A stretch of DNA of 64,000 nt from Streptomyces boluensis. GTDB taxonomy: Bacteria; Actinomycetota; Actinomycetes; Streptomycetales; Streptomycetaceae. The stretch covers positions 1 through 64,000 of the forward strand of contig NZ_JAAAHS010000001.1 of NCBI RefSeq assembly GCF_009908195.1, given 5' to 3'. Under the pieces are notes generated by a model that saw only the letters and a list, made by a program, of their open reading frames with translations, was not told where the DNA came from and did no database searches. Positions 8,009 through 17,570 of this stretch are shown in pieces; the stretch's first letter is position 1; each line of letters opens with the position of its first letter. Both the position numbers and the translations under genes were made by a program.

Positions 8009-11000
8009 CTACCGCCCGCCACGCCGCTTGCCGCCGCGGCCGTCCTCGTCGTCCCGCGGCCCGAGCAGTTCATCGGCGAGCGTCGGCAGGTCGTCGAGCG
8101 GGGTCTCTTCCGCCCAGTCCGGGCGGGGGCGGGCGCCGCGGCGCGGAGACAGCGACTCCGGGTCGATCTGCGGGAGTTCACGGGTCTCGTCGTCCGGCGC
8201 CCGCTCCGGGGCGGGAGCCTGCGACCGCTCGTCCCGGAAGGTGCCGTGCGGCACCCGGTCGGCCGGGTCCTGCGCGGGGCCCGCGTCGCGTACCGGAGGC
8301 AGTACCGCAGTCTCCTCGGCCGCGCCCTGAGGGGCGGGCGGCTGCGGCAGTACGGCCGTCTCCTCGGAGTCCTGGCCGCCCGGTACGGGCAGCACGGTGG
8401 TCTCGTCGGAGGCGCCGGAACCGCCCGGCTGCCGCACCGGCTCGACCTGCTGCGGCCTGACCATGGGCGTCTGCACCGTCGTCTCGCTGTCCGATTCCAC
8501 CGGAGCCCCGGACTCCACCGAAGCAGAATCCGCAGCCGGAGCCGAAGCACCCGCACCCGCACCCGCACCCGGCGAAGTAGCGCGCCGAGCCTGCTCCGCG
8601 CGCAGCAGCGCCTCCTCCGCCTTGCGCTGCTTCTCCAGGCGCCGCTCCTCGGCCTCCGCCCGCAGCCGCGCCTCTTCCTCGGCCTGGCGGCGCCGGCGCT
8701 CCTCCTCGGCCGCGCGGACCTGCTCCTCGGCCTCGCGGCGCTTGCGCTCCTCCTCGGCGAGGCGGCGGGCCTCCTCGGCGCGCTGCCTGGCCTCCTCCGC
8801 CTGGCGCTCAGCCTCGCGGCGGCGCGCCTCCTCCAGCTCGCGGCGCTTGCGCTCCTCCTCCTCGGCGCGCAACTTGGCGAGCTGCTCCTGCCGTTCACGC
8901 TCCAGGCGCTCTTCCTCGGCCTTCCGCGCGGCCTCTTCCTCGGCCTTGCGCCGGGCCTCTTCCTCGGCCGCCTTGCGCGCCTCGTCCTGCGCCTTCAGCT
9001 CGGCGTCGGACAGCGGCAGCATCTGGTCGAGGCGGTGGCGTACGACCGTGGTGACCGCTTCGGGCTCCTGGCCCGCGTCCACCACCAGGTAGCGGCCCGC
9101 GTCGGCGGCGGCGAGCGTCAGGAAACCCGCCCGTACGCGCGCGTGGAACTCGGCAGGCTCCGACTCCAGGCGGTCGGGCGCCTCGGTGAACCGTTCCCTC
9201 GCCGCTTCCGGGGAGACATCGAGCAGCACCGTGAGATGCGGAACCAGGCCGTCCGTCGCCCACCGCGAGATCCGGGCGATCTCGGTCGGCGACAGGTCAC
9301 GACCGGCGCCCTGGTACGCGACCGAGGAGTCGATGTACCGGTCGCTGATCACGACGGCACCGCGCTCAAGGGCGGGCCGTACGACGGTGTCGACGTGCTC
9401 CGCGCGGTCCGCGGCGTACAGCAGCGCCTCCGCGCGGTGCGAGAGTCCGGCCGACGAGACGTCGAGCAGGATCGAGCGCAGCCGCTTGCCGACCGGCGTC
9501 GCGCCCGGCTCGCGGGTGAGGACGACCTCGTGCCCCTTGGCCCTGATCCACTCGGCGAGCGCCTCGGCCTGGGTGGACTTGCCCGCTCCGTCGCCGCCTT
9601 CGAGGGCGATGAAGAACCCGGTGGTGGCGGGCGCCTGCACCGGCTCTGCGCCACGCAGCGCCTCGCTCAGGTCGCGCCGCAGCGGCACCCCGGACCGGTC
9701 GTCGGCCTTCGCGAGTACGAGAGCGGCGACCGGAAGCAGCAGCGCACCGGCCAGCATCAGCGTGAAGGCGGCGCCGCCGTGCGCGAACACGAACTTGCCG
9801 CTCTCAAGGCGGTGCGGCCCGATCGCCGCGGCCAGCAGCGGAGCGGAGATCGCGCCGAGCGCCACGAGGACGCGTACGACCGCCTGCAGGTGTTCTGTCG
9901 TACGGGCCCGCCGGAAGTCCTCGACCTCCAGGTCGAGCAGGGCGTGCCCGGTGTTGGCGGCGACTCCGGCGGTGAAGCCGGAGAGCGCGACGATGAGCAG
10001 GACCGTCGTCGGGTCGGGCACCAGACCGGCCGCGAGCAGGCCGATGCCGGTGATCGCGATGGCCAGGGCCAGCAGTCGGCGGCGGGACAGGCCGGGCAGT
10101 ACGGACGGCGCCGAGCGGATGCCGATGACGGTGCCGCCGGTCAGCCCGGCGACGAGCAGGCCGAAGAGGACCGGACCGCCGTCCAGGTCCACGGCGTGCA
10201 GCACGGCCACGGCGACCGCGGCCGAGATCGCGCCGGCGACCGCGGCGCAGGCGAGCACGAACAGCGGGATGGCACCGGTGCGCCCCTTGTCCACGCCGGA
10301 CCCGGTCTTCGGGCGGCGCATGCCCTCCAGCGGCGAGCGGGGGCGCGGGGTCTGGGTGTCGGGCAGCTCGATGAAGTACACGACGGAGAACGACGCCGCG
10401 AAAAGACCGGCCGCCACGTACGAGCCGAGTGCCGCCTGGTGCTGGGCGAACCAGTCGATCCCGGCGCCGAGCAGATTGCCCACGAGCGTCACGGCGATCA
10501 GGGAGAGCGCGGCCAGCGGCAGGGCGACGAACCCAGTGCGCAGGGAGAGCCGGCGCAGCGCGTCCAAGTGGTCGGGGAGCGGCCGCACCGTGGCGCCCTC
10601 GGGCGGCGGCGCGGGCAGCAGGGCGGGCGCGGCGCTCTCGCGGGACACCGTCCAGAAGCGCTCGGCGACACCGATGACGAAGCCGGTGATGAGCAGCACC
10701 GCGAGGGCGTTGTCGGGCGTCCAGTCGATCCACAGCGGCGCGACGATCAGCAGCACGGCCCGCAGGGCGTCGGCCGTGACCATCGTCCAGCGCCGGTCGA
10801 GCGGGCCCTGCGCGGAGGTGAGCGAGGTGAGCGGGCCGAGCAGGACCGCGCCGAAAAGCAGCGTGGCGAGGACGCGCACACCGAAGACCGCCGCCACGGC
10901 GAAGGCCGCTCCGCGGTATCCGCCGCCGAACGTGCTCTCCGCGACCGCCGCCTGGAGCGACAGCACCACGAGAACGAGGAGGGCGAGGGCGTCACCGATA

Positions 11001-11140
11001 CTGCCCACCAGTTGTGCGCTCCACAGCCGCTTGAGCGGGGGGAAGCGCAGCAGCGCACGGACGGCGCGTTCGCGGGAGTCGGCGACCAGGGCGTCGTCGG
11101 GGTCGTGGTTCACGACCGTTGGCTGCTCGGCACGCGTCAT
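8009..11140 (-). CDS. tmk: Membrane domain-thymidylate kinase-coiled coil fusion
   Basis: dTMP kinase (dTMP to dTDP, essential for dTTP) embedded in a 1,043-aa protein. Residues 1 to about 505 form a multi-spanning membrane region resembling major facilitator-type transporters. Residues about 510-710 are the kinase: P-loop GGDGAGKST at 515-523, TREPGATPVG, SDRYIDSSVAYQGAGR. Residues about 715-860 are a highly charged Glu/Arg/Ala coiled coil. The rest is Pro/Gly/Ala/Thr-rich and probably disordered, ending basic (GGKRRGGR). Streptomyces relatives have this fusion (recalled SCO3542). The membrane part has no obvious substrate residues and may only tether the kinase. Leaderless promoter (TAGGCT, 6-nt gap). 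Confidence 0.93.
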   Translation of the reverse strand: MTRAEQPTVVNHDPDDALVADSRERAVRALLRFPPLKRLWSAQLVGSIGDALALLVLVVLSLQAAVAESTFGGGYRGAAFAVAAVFGVRVLATLLFGAVLLGPLTSLTSAQGPLDRRWTMVTADALRAVLLIVAPLWIDWTPDNALAVLLITGFVIGVAERFWTVSRESAAPALLPAPPPEGATVRPLPDHLDALRRLSLRTGFVALPLAALSLIAVTLVGNLLGAGIDWFAQHQAALGSYVAAGLFAASFSVVYFIELPDTQTPRPRSPLEGMRRPKTGSGVDKGRTGAIPLFVLACAAVAGAISAAVAVAVLHAVDLDGGPVLFGLLVAGLTGGTVIGIRSAPSVLPGLSRRRLLALAIAITGIGLLAAGLVPDPTTVLLIVALSGFTAGVAANTGHALLDLEVEDFRRARTTEHLQAVVRVLVALGAISAPLLAAAIGPHRLESGKFVFAHGGAAFTLMLAGALLLPVAALVLAKADDRSGVPLRRDLSEALRGAEPVQAPATTGFFIALEGGDGAGKSTQAEALAEWIRAKGHEVVLTREPGATPVGKRLRSILLDVSSAGLSHRAEALLYAADRAEHVDTVVRPALERGAVVISDRYIDSSVAYQGAGRDLSPTEIARISRWATDGLVPHLTVLLDVSPEAARERFTEAPDRLESEPAEFHARVRAGFLTLAAADAGRYLVVDAGQEPEAVTTVVRHRLDQMLPLSDAELKAQDEARKAAEEEARRKAEEEAARKAEEERLERERQEQLAKLRAEEEERKRRELEEARRREAERQAEEARQRAEEARRLAEEERKRREAEEQVRAAEEERRRRQAEEEARLRAEAEERRLEKQRKAEEALLRAEQARRATSPGAGAGAGASAPAADSASVESGAPVESDSETTVQTPMVRPQQVEPVRQPGGSGASDETTVLPVPGGQDSEETAVLPQPPAPQGAAEETAVLPPVRDAGPAQDPADRVPHGTFRDERSQAPAPERAPDDETRELPQIDPESLSPRRGARPRPDWAEETPLDDLPTLADELLGPRDDEDGRGGKRRGGR

Positions 11141-11146
11141 CCTGTC

Positions 11147-11152
11147 AGCCTA
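11147..11152 (-). promoter_or_regulatory. -10 box of tmk fusion, leaderless
   Basis: Minus-strand TAGGCT ends 6 nt before the ATG at 11140. Confidence 0.55.
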
Positions 11153-11230
11153 TCGGCAAGCGTGGTGTCCCCGGAGGCCTGGCCGAACATACGGCCGCAC
11201 GCGACCGCGCCCGGCGGCCCGCCCGTACGA

Positions 11231-11266
11231 CCGCGGGGCGGGCCGATTGCTCGGCCCGCCCCGCGG
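11231..11266 (-). terminator. topA terminator
   Basis: A perfect 15-bp GC stem (CCGCGGGGCGGGCCG, 6-nt loop) lies 53 nt beyond the topA stop and before the tmk promoter. No T-run. Confidence 0.75.
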
Positions 11267-11318
11267 GTTAGTGCCACGCGCTCCACAGAGGCGCGGAGGA
11301 GAGTGACGGAGGTGAGTC

Positions 11319-14174
11319 TCAGTCCTCCGACGACGCCTCCGACGACACCTTCGCGGAGGCCGTCTTCTTGGCCGGGGCCTTCTTCGCGGCCGCGGTCTTG
11401 GCTGTGGTCTTCTTCGCCGCCGTCTTCTTGGCGGTGGTCTTCTTGGCGACCGTCTTCTTAGCGGCGGTCTTCTTGGCCGGAGCCTTCTTCGCGGGCGCCT
11501 TCTTGGCGGTCTTCTTCTTCGCCGGGCCCTTGGCGCGCTTCTCCTCGAGCAGCTCGAAGCCGCGCTCCGGGGTGATGTCCTCGACGGAGTCAGCCGCCCG
11601 CAGAGTGGCGTTGGTCTCGCCGTCCGTGACGTACGCGCCGAAGCGACCGTCCTTGACGACCACCGGCTTCCCGCTGACCGGGTCGTCGCCGAGCTCCTTG
11701 AGCGGCGGCTTGGCGGCCGCGCGGCCACGCTGCTTCGGCTTGGAGTAGATCTCCAGGGCCTCTTCCAGCGTGATCGTGAACAGCTGCTCCTCGGCGTCGA
11801 TGGAGCGCGAGTCGGTGCCCTTCTTCAGATACGGGCCGTACCGGCCGTTCTGCGCGGTGATCTCCACGCCTTCGGCGTCCGTGCCCACCACGCGTGGCAG
11901 GGACATCAGCTTCAGGGCGTCGTCGAGGGTCACCGTGTCCAGGGACATCGACTTGAAGAGGGAGGCGGTCCGCGGCTTCACCGCGTTCTTGCCGGTCTTC
12001 GGGGTGCCCTCGGGGAGCACCTCGGTGACATACGGGCCGTACCGGCCGTCCTTGGCGACGATCTCGTTGCCGCCGACCGGGTCCTTGCCGAGCGCGAAGT
12101 CGCCGCTGGGCTTGGCGAGCAGCTCCTCCGCGAACTCCACCGTCAGCTCGTCCGGAGCCAGGTCGTCCGGAACGTCCGCGCGCTGGTGGCTCTCCTCGCC
12201 CTTCTCGCCCCGCTCGATGTACGGGCCGTACCGCCCGACGCGGAGCAGGATGCCCTCGCCGACCGGGAAGGAGGAGATCTCACGGGCGTCGATCGCACCG
12301 AGGTCGGTGACGAGTTCCTTGAGGCCGCCGAGGTGGTCCCCGTCGCCGTTCCCGGCGTCCGAGGCGGAGCCCTCCGCCTCGCCCTCGCCGAAGTAGAACC
12401 GCTTCAGCCACGGCACGGCCTGCGCCTCGCCCCGCGCGATGCGGTCGAGGTCGTCCTCCATGCGCGCCGTGAAGTCGTAGTCGACGAGCCGCCCGAAGTG
12501 CTTCTCGAGCAGGTTGACCACGGCGAAGCTCAGGAAGGACGGCACGAGCGCCGTGCCCTTCTTGAAGACGTACCCGCGGTCGAGGATGGTGCCGATGATC
12601 GACGCGTACGTCGACGGGCGGCCGATCTCGCGCTCTTCGAGCTCCTTGACCAGGGACGCCTCGGTGTACCTGGCCGGCGGCTTGGTGGCGTGGCCGTCGA
12701 CGGACAGCGCGTCGGCGGAGAGCGCGTCGCCCTCGCTGACCTGCGGAAGCCTGCGCTCACGGTCGTCGAGCTCGGCGTTCGGGTCGTCCGCGCCCTCGAC
12801 GTAGGCCTTCATGAAGCCGTGGAAGGTGATGGTCTTGCCGGAGGCGCTGAACTCGGCGTCGCGGCCGTCGGCGGCGGTGCCACCGATCTTGACCGTGACG
12901 GAGTTACCGGTCGCGTCCTTCATCTGGGAGGCGACGGTCCGCTTCCAGATCAGCTCGTAGAGCCGGAACTGGTCGCCGGTCAGACCGGTCTCGGCGGGGG
13001 TGCGGAAGCGGTCGCCCGAGGGGCGGATCGCCTCGTGCGCCTCCTGCGCGTTCTTGACCTTGCCGGCGTACGTACGCGGCTTGTCCGGCAGGTAGTCGCT
13101 GCCGTAGAGCTGCGTGACCTGCGCACGGGCCGCGGACACGGCGGTGTCCGACAGCGTCGTGGAGTCCGTACGCATATAGGTGATGAAGCCGTTCTCGTAC
13201 AGCTTCTGCGCGACCTGCATGGTGGCCTTCGCGCCGAAGCCGAGCTTGCGCGACGCCTCCTGCTGCATCGTCGTCGTACGGAACGGGGCGTACGGCGAGC
13301 GGCGGTACGGCTTCGACTCGACGGAGCGGACCGCGAACCGGGTGTTCTCCAGGGCCGCGGCGAGCGAGCGGGCGTTGGCCTCGTCCAGGTGCAGCGTGTC
13401 TGACTTGAGCTGTCCGACCGAGTTGAAGTCGCGGCCCTGCGCGATGCGCTTGCCGTCGACCGTGGTGAGCCGGGCGATCAGCTGCGAGGGGTCGGAGGCG
13501 TCCCCGCCGCGGCCGGTGCCGAAGGTGCCGGTCAGGTCCCAGTACTCGGCGGAGCGGAAGGCGATGCGCTCGCGCTCACGCTCGACGACGAGGCGGGTGG
13601 CGACGGACTGCACACGGCCCGCCGACAGGCGCGGCATGACCTTCTTCCACAGGACCGGCGAGACCTCGTAGCCGTAGAGGCGGTCGAGGATACGGCGGGT
13701 CTCCTGGGCGTCGACCATGCGCTTGTTGAGCTCGCGCGGGTTGGCCACGGCGCTGCGGATCGCGTCCTTGGTGATCTCGTGGAAGACCATCCGGTGGACC
13801 GGGACCTTGGGCTTCAGGACCTCGAGGAGGTGCCACGCGATGGCTTCGCCCTCGCGGTCCTCATCGGTGGCGAGGAAGAGTTCGTCGGACTCCTTGAGGA
13901 GGTCCTTGAGCTTCTTGACCTGGGCCTTCTTGTCAGCGTTGACCACATAGATCGGCTGGAAGTCGTGCTCGACGTCCACCCCGAGGCGGCGCACCTCGCC
14001 GGTGTACTTGTCGGGTACCTCGGCGGCGCCGTTGGGGAGGTCGCGGATGTGCCCGACGCTCGCTTCGACGACGTAACCAGGGCCGAGGTAGCCCTTGATC
14101 GTCTTCGCCTTGGCAGGCGACTCGACGATGACGAGTCGGCGGCCGCCGTGTGCGGTCTCGCTGGTCGGGGACAA
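11319..14174 (-). CDS. topA: DNA topoisomerase I (type IA)
   Basis: Relaxes negative supercoils by single-strand passage. 951 aa. The Toprim domain is at the N-terminus (VIVESPAKAKTIKGYLG, then ATDEDREGEAIAWH for metal binding). The catalytic tyrosine Y333 lies in ITYMRTDST. Instead of zinc fingers the C-terminus has repeated topoisomerase C-terminal blocks (GRYGPYI/GRYGPYV/GRYGPYL/GRFGAYV), then a tail of KKTAAKK-type repeats. This is the actinobacterial arrangement, where basic tails raise processivity. The start is a TTG at 14174 with SD-like GGAGAG upstream. Monocistronic, with a strong terminator. Confidence 0.97.
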   Translation of the reverse strand: MSPTSETAHGGRRLVIVESPAKAKTIKGYLGPGYVVEASVGHIRDLPNGAAEVPDKYTGEVRRLGVDVEHDFQPIYVVNADKKAQVKKLKDLLKESDELFLATDEDREGEAIAWHLLEVLKPKVPVHRMVFHEITKDAIRSAVANPRELNKRMVDAQETRRILDRLYGYEVSPVLWKKVMPRLSAGRVQSVATRLVVERERERIAFRSAEYWDLTGTFGTGRGGDASDPSQLIARLTTVDGKRIAQGRDFNSVGQLKSDTLHLDEANARSLAAALENTRFAVRSVESKPYRRSPYAPFRTTTMQQEASRKLGFGAKATMQVAQKLYENGFITYMRTDSTTLSDTAVSAARAQVTQLYGSDYLPDKPRTYAGKVKNAQEAHEAIRPSGDRFRTPAETGLTGDQFRLYELIWKRTVASQMKDATGNSVTVKIGGTAADGRDAEFSASGKTITFHGFMKAYVEGADDPNAELDDRERRLPQVSEGDALSADALSVDGHATKPPARYTEASLVKELEEREIGRPSTYASIIGTILDRGYVFKKGTALVPSFLSFAVVNLLEKHFGRLVDYDFTARMEDDLDRIARGEAQAVPWLKRFYFGEGEAEGSASDAGNGDGDHLGGLKELVTDLGAIDAREISSFPVGEGILLRVGRYGPYIERGEKGEESHQRADVPDDLAPDELTVEFAEELLAKPSGDFALGKDPVGGNEIVAKDGRYGPYVTEVLPEGTPKTGKNAVKPRTASLFKSMSLDTVTLDDALKLMSLPRVVGTDAEGVEITAQNGRYGPYLKKGTDSRSIDAEEQLFTITLEEALEIYSKPKQRGRAAAKPPLKELGDDPVSGKPVVVKDGRFGAYVTDGETNATLRAADSVEDITPERGFELLEEKRAKGPAKKKTAKKAPAKKAPAKKTAAKKTVAKKTTAKKTAAKKTTAKTAAAKKAPAKKTASAKVSSEASSED

Positions 14175-14703
14175 CGTTTGCTCTTCTCTCCGGTCGACGC
14201 TCGGTGGCTCTGCGGTGGCTCCGCGAATCGCTGTTCTGCGGTCCCCGTACGCCCTCGCACGGCGGTTCGTGCACCTTCATCAGGTGACGCCGTACGCGTT
14301 CATACGGTGACGCTGCGGAGTGTGACGGTACAGCCCGCCCCCGTGTCAAACGGGAAAAGCCCGCAACGGCCACTCGAACGGTAACCCGACTACCGTCATT
14401 CCTGCCGCCCGGAGTGTCTACCTGCCCTTTCGGCAATATCCGGAATCGTGCCTCTCAGATTCCACCCGGCGGTCACACCGGAGCCACACCTGGATCATCC
14501 CCAGGTCACCCTGCCGTCCACCACTGTCCGCCACCCCGGTTTTCCGCTCCCCGCGCTGGTCACGGGTGCTCGCGGGCCGGCCACAGTCGTGCCGTCGCCG
14601 GGCCCGTTCTAGAGCCCTGCCAGAAGCCCTGCCAGGTGTCCGCTCACCGCTGCTCGCGGGAGCCCGTACGCGGCCCGATCGCCGTGGCCTTCCGTGGGAC
14701 GGC
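14175..14703. other. topA upstream region
   Basis: 529 bp without a supported gene. It must hold the topA promoter; GTACGCG/GTACGCC-rich stretches around 14245-14310 are visible but no clear -10/-35 pair could be assigned. Confidence 0.4.
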
Positions 14704-14901
14704 TCACAGTCGCGTGAAACACCACACCCCGAGCGCCAGGGCGACCACGCCGACCCCGGCACCGAAGGCCACCGATGCGACCGGGTTCACACCCTGCGCC
14801 ACCGGGGCGCGGTGCAGCGCTCTCGTTCCGGTCCATGCCAGCAGCCCGACCCCGAACAGGGTGAACACCGCTCCCGCGAAGATCGCTGGTCCGCTCTCCA
14901 T
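14704..14901 (-). CDS. Small two-helix membrane protein
   Basis: 65 aa, ATG at 14901 with ribosome site GGGAGG 8 nt upstream. Two hydrophobic segments (about residues 5-25 and 40-62) are separated by a short basic loop (RALHRAPVAQG), giving a hairpin membrane protein. It ends CFTRL. No family recognised. It lies between topA and the methyltransferase on the same strand, about 200 bp from the latter. Confidence 0.65.
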   Translation of the reverse strand: MESGPAIFAGAVFTLFGVGLLAWTGTRALHRAPVAQGVNPVASVAFGAGVGVVALALGVWCFTRL

Positions 14902-15097
14902 GTCCGCATCCTCCCGCCCGGGTGCCCAGGGCTCGGACGCTGACACGTGCGGAACACGACCTCCACACGTCCGGGCGTCCCGGGCGCGAACCACGGGTGA
15001 ACGGGGACCGTCGCGCGAGCCGACCCCGCACCCGCCGCGCCGAAGCGGGTCACGCGGGTCACGCCCCGTCGGCCCACGCGGATCGCACCCCGACCAC

Positions 15098-16612
15098 CTA
15101 CGCCGGTCGCGCCACCGGCTCCAGGAACCCCTGCTCGACCAGGAGCCGGATCTGCTGCGGCGTGCGGTCGCGCAGCAACACCGGGTCCTCGCCGACCAGT
15201 TGCGCGATGGCGTCCAGGATGCGGCCCGCGCTGAGCGTGCCGTCGCACACCCCGGCGAAGCCCGCACCGACGGTGTCCACCTTGGTGGCCCGGCGCATAC
15301 CGCGGTGCTGGCGAAGCACGACGTGCTCCGGGTCCTCTGCGCCCGGGAGCCCGACCTGCTCCTGCACGACCTCGGCGCCCAGCTTGAAGTGCCCGGCGAG
15401 CAGCGCCGCGTCGTCCGTGTCCCGCAGGTAGTCAAGGCGCTCGAAGTGCGCGCGCACCTCGTCACCGAGGGGCTGCTCGACCGGGTGCGGCCACTCCTCG
15501 ACGGTCACCGAGGGGTTCGCCGAGCCGGACTTCCTGAGCGTGATCCAGCCGAAGCCCACGGCTTTGGTCTCGCGGGCCTCGAACTCGTCGAGCCACTCCT
15601 CGTACCGGGCCGCGTACTCGTCGGGGTCCTGGCGGTGGTCCCCCGCGTCGCGCAGCCACAGTTCGGCGTACTGCGTGATGTCCTGCACCTCGCGCTGCAC
15701 GATCCAGGCGTCGCAGTCACGCGGCACCCAGGAACGGAGCCGGTCCTGCCACTCCTCCCCCTCCACGTGCTGCCAGTTGGCGAGGAACTGGGCGTACCCC
15801 CCTTCGTTCAGCCGTGCCCCCGCCTCCTGAACGAGCGAGCGGCACAGATCGTCCCCGCCCATCCCGCCGTCGCGGTAAGTCAGGCGCGCGCCGGGCGAGA
15901 TGACGAACGGCGGGTTGGAGACGACCAGGTCGTACGTCTCGTCGCCGACCGGCTCGAACAGCGAGCCCTCCTTGAGCTCCGCCGCGGGCGCGCCGGACAG
16001 CGCAAGAGTGAGCCCGGTGACGCTCAGCGCACGGGGGTTGAGGTCGGTCGCGGTGACCCGCGTCGCGTGCTGGGCGGCGTGCAGGGCCTGGATCCCGGAG
16101 CCGGTGCCGAGGTCGAGCGCACGGCCGACGGGGGTACGCACGGTGATCCCGGCGAGCGTCGTGGACGCCCCGCCCACGCCGAGCACTACGCCTTCGTCGT
16201 GGCTCCCGATGCCGCCCGCGCCGCCGACGGCGCAGCCGAGGTCCGAGACGATGAACCAGTCCGCACCGTCGGTCCCGCTGTACGGACGCACGTCCACCGT
16301 GGCCCGTACCGCGTCGCCGTCCTGGGTGAGCCACCCGTCGGCGAGGCACGCGTCGACGGGCAGAACCGACGCCACGCGCGCGTGCGGTACGGCCTGTTGG
16401 AGCAGGAAGAGGCGGACGAGCGCGGCCAGTGGCTCGTCGCCACGCGTGGCCCGCAGCGCGGGCACCGTCTCGCTCCGGGCGAGCGCGGCGTACGCGGGGG
16501 CGCCGAGGAGTTCGAGCAGTCCGTCAGCGGTGAAGTCCGCGTCGAGGAACGCCTCCCTGAGGCGGGCGGCGACTTCGGGGCGGTCGGTCGTGGGCAGGCT
16601 TGTCGTACGCAC
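15098..16612 (-). CDS. Class I SAM-dependent methyltransferase with NPPF motif
   Basis: Predicted 504-aa methyltransferase. The N-terminal ~150 residues form a helical accessory domain (DUF7059-like as recalled). The central Rossmann fold has DLGTGSGIQAL (SAM loop), TDLNPRAL and SNPPFVIS. NPPF/NPPY marks enzymes that modify an exocyclic or amide nitrogen (rRNA guanine/adenine or release-factor glutamine). The C-terminal ~200 residues are a separate domain with a WxxR-like QIRLLVEQGF end. The GTG at 16612 is chosen for its upstream GAGGAG; a longer frame from 16699 is unsupported. Exact substrate unknown. Confidence 0.85.
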   Translation of the reverse strand: MRTTSLPTTDRPEVAARLREAFLDADFTADGLLELLGAPAYAALARSETVPALRATRGDEPLAALVRLFLLQQAVPHARVASVLPVDACLADGWLTQDGDAVRATVDVRPYSGTDGADWFIVSDLGCAVGGAGGIGSHDEGVVLGVGGASTTLAGITVRTPVGRALDLGTGSGIQALHAAQHATRVTATDLNPRALSVTGLTLALSGAPAAELKEGSLFEPVGDETYDLVVSNPPFVISPGARLTYRDGGMGGDDLCRSLVQEAGARLNEGGYAQFLANWQHVEGEEWQDRLRSWVPRDCDAWIVQREVQDITQYAELWLRDAGDHRQDPDEYAARYEEWLDEFEARETKAVGFGWITLRKSGSANPSVTVEEWPHPVEQPLGDEVRAHFERLDYLRDTDDAALLAGHFKLGAEVVQEQVGLPGAEDPEHVVLRQHRGMRRATKVDTVGAGFAGVCDGTLSAGRILDAIAQLVGEDPVLLRDRTPQQIRLLVEQGFLEPVARPA

Positions 16613-16682
16613 CCGGCCATTCTCCTCTTCCCGGCGCGCTCCTTCGCGCCCACCCGCGCCACGCACCGCGCGTGGGCGTCGA

Positions 16683-16714
16683 AAAGGCCCGGCACGCACG
16701 CGTGCCGGGCCTTT
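16683..16714. terminator. Bidirectional terminator
   Basis: A perfect 13-bp stem (AAAGGCCCGGCAC/GTGCCGGGCCTTT) lies between the lipoprotein stop and the methyltransferase start and isolates the two minus-strand genes. Confidence 0.85.
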
Positions 16715-16771
16715 CGGTGTTCCTGGTGTTCCTGGGCCAAAGGCGTTACGCCCCGGCCCGCCGCGTGAGCG

Positions 16772-17356
16772 TCACGCCGTGGACGGCTCGGAGCCGTTCG
16801 ACGGGGTGGCCTTGCAGCCGTCCTGCTTCTTGATGGCGTCGCCGACCTCGCCGCTGAGCAGCGTGTCCAGGGCTCCGTCGCCCTCTTTCTGGATCTTGCC
16901 GAGGTCGTCGGCGACCTTCTGGAGGCCCTCCGAGAACTCCTTGAGGCCCTCGGGCGACTGGTCCTTGGCGTCCAGGCCGTCGATGTTCTTCTTCAGTTCC
17001 TCGTACGACTTCGAGGCCTCGTTGAGGTCCTTCACGGCGTCCGTCTGGATCTTCTCGCCGTTGTCCACGGGCGGCGGCCCGGCCTTCTCCAGGGCCTGGG
17101 CGATCGCCTTGTCGGCGTCGGCGATGGCCTGGAACGCCTCCGAGTCGGCCTTCTGGATCTCCTCGGGCTTGCCGTCCGCGGCCGTGGAAACGATGGTCTG
17201 CTGCGCCTTCACGCTCTTCTCGAGCTGCGGCTGGATCTGGCCGCACAGCGACTTGGCCCAGTCGTTGAGCTTGTCTTCGTCGCTGTCTCCACACCCCGAC
17301 AAGGCCAGTACCAGTACCGCACCGCCGGACAGTGCGGCTGCAAGCTTCTTGTTCAC
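16772..17356 (-). CDS. Small secreted lipoprotein, helical
   Basis: 194 aa. GTG start at 17356 with AAGGGA 8 nt upstream; an ATG at 17374 is the alternative. The signal peptide ends in lipobox LALSGC, so it is lipid-anchored outside the membrane. The mature part is charged and helical with heptad-like Leu/Ile spacing, and carries one cysteine pair (SLCGQI, DGCKAT). No catalytic motif. It resembles uncharacterised actinobacterial lipoproteins next to hppA. Confidence 0.8.
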   Translation of the reverse strand: MNKKLAAALSGGAVLVLALSGCGDSDEDKLNDWAKSLCGQIQPQLEKSVKAQQTIVSTAADGKPEEIQKADSEAFQAIADADKAIAQALEKAGPPPVDNGEKIQTDAVKDLNEASKSYEELKKNIDGLDAKDQSPEGLKEFSEGLQKVADDLGKIQKEGDGALDTLLSGEVGDAIKKQDGCKATPSNGSEPSTA

Positions 17357-17510
17357 CGGATTGGTCCCTTCCATGGCTCTCGGCCCCGGAACATACACGC
17401 CAAGTGGGCGACAACCTCGGGTCGTGCGTCCGATTACCGCCCTATTAAAGCCATTTGCACCAAGGGAGAGGAGAGTCACTGAAACAAAAAGCGGACGTAT
17501 GGCGCAACAA

Positions 17511-17550
17511 GGCGGGCGGACGGCGCGTCAAGAAGCGCCGCCCGCCCGCC
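17511..17550 (-). terminator. hppA terminator
   Basis: A 16-bp GC stem with one A-C mismatch and an 8-nt loop, 20 nt past the hppA stop. Short A-runs on the plus strand further left provide weak T-runs on the minus strand. Confidence 0.75.
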
Positions 17551-17570
17551 TGTTGAGCGGTTGTCTCCGG

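Noticed and set aside
7949-11461. 1,170-codon plus-strand frame opposite tmk
   Set aside because: Low-complexity Arg/Gly-rich translation, antisense to the kinase fusion; typical high-GC shadow.
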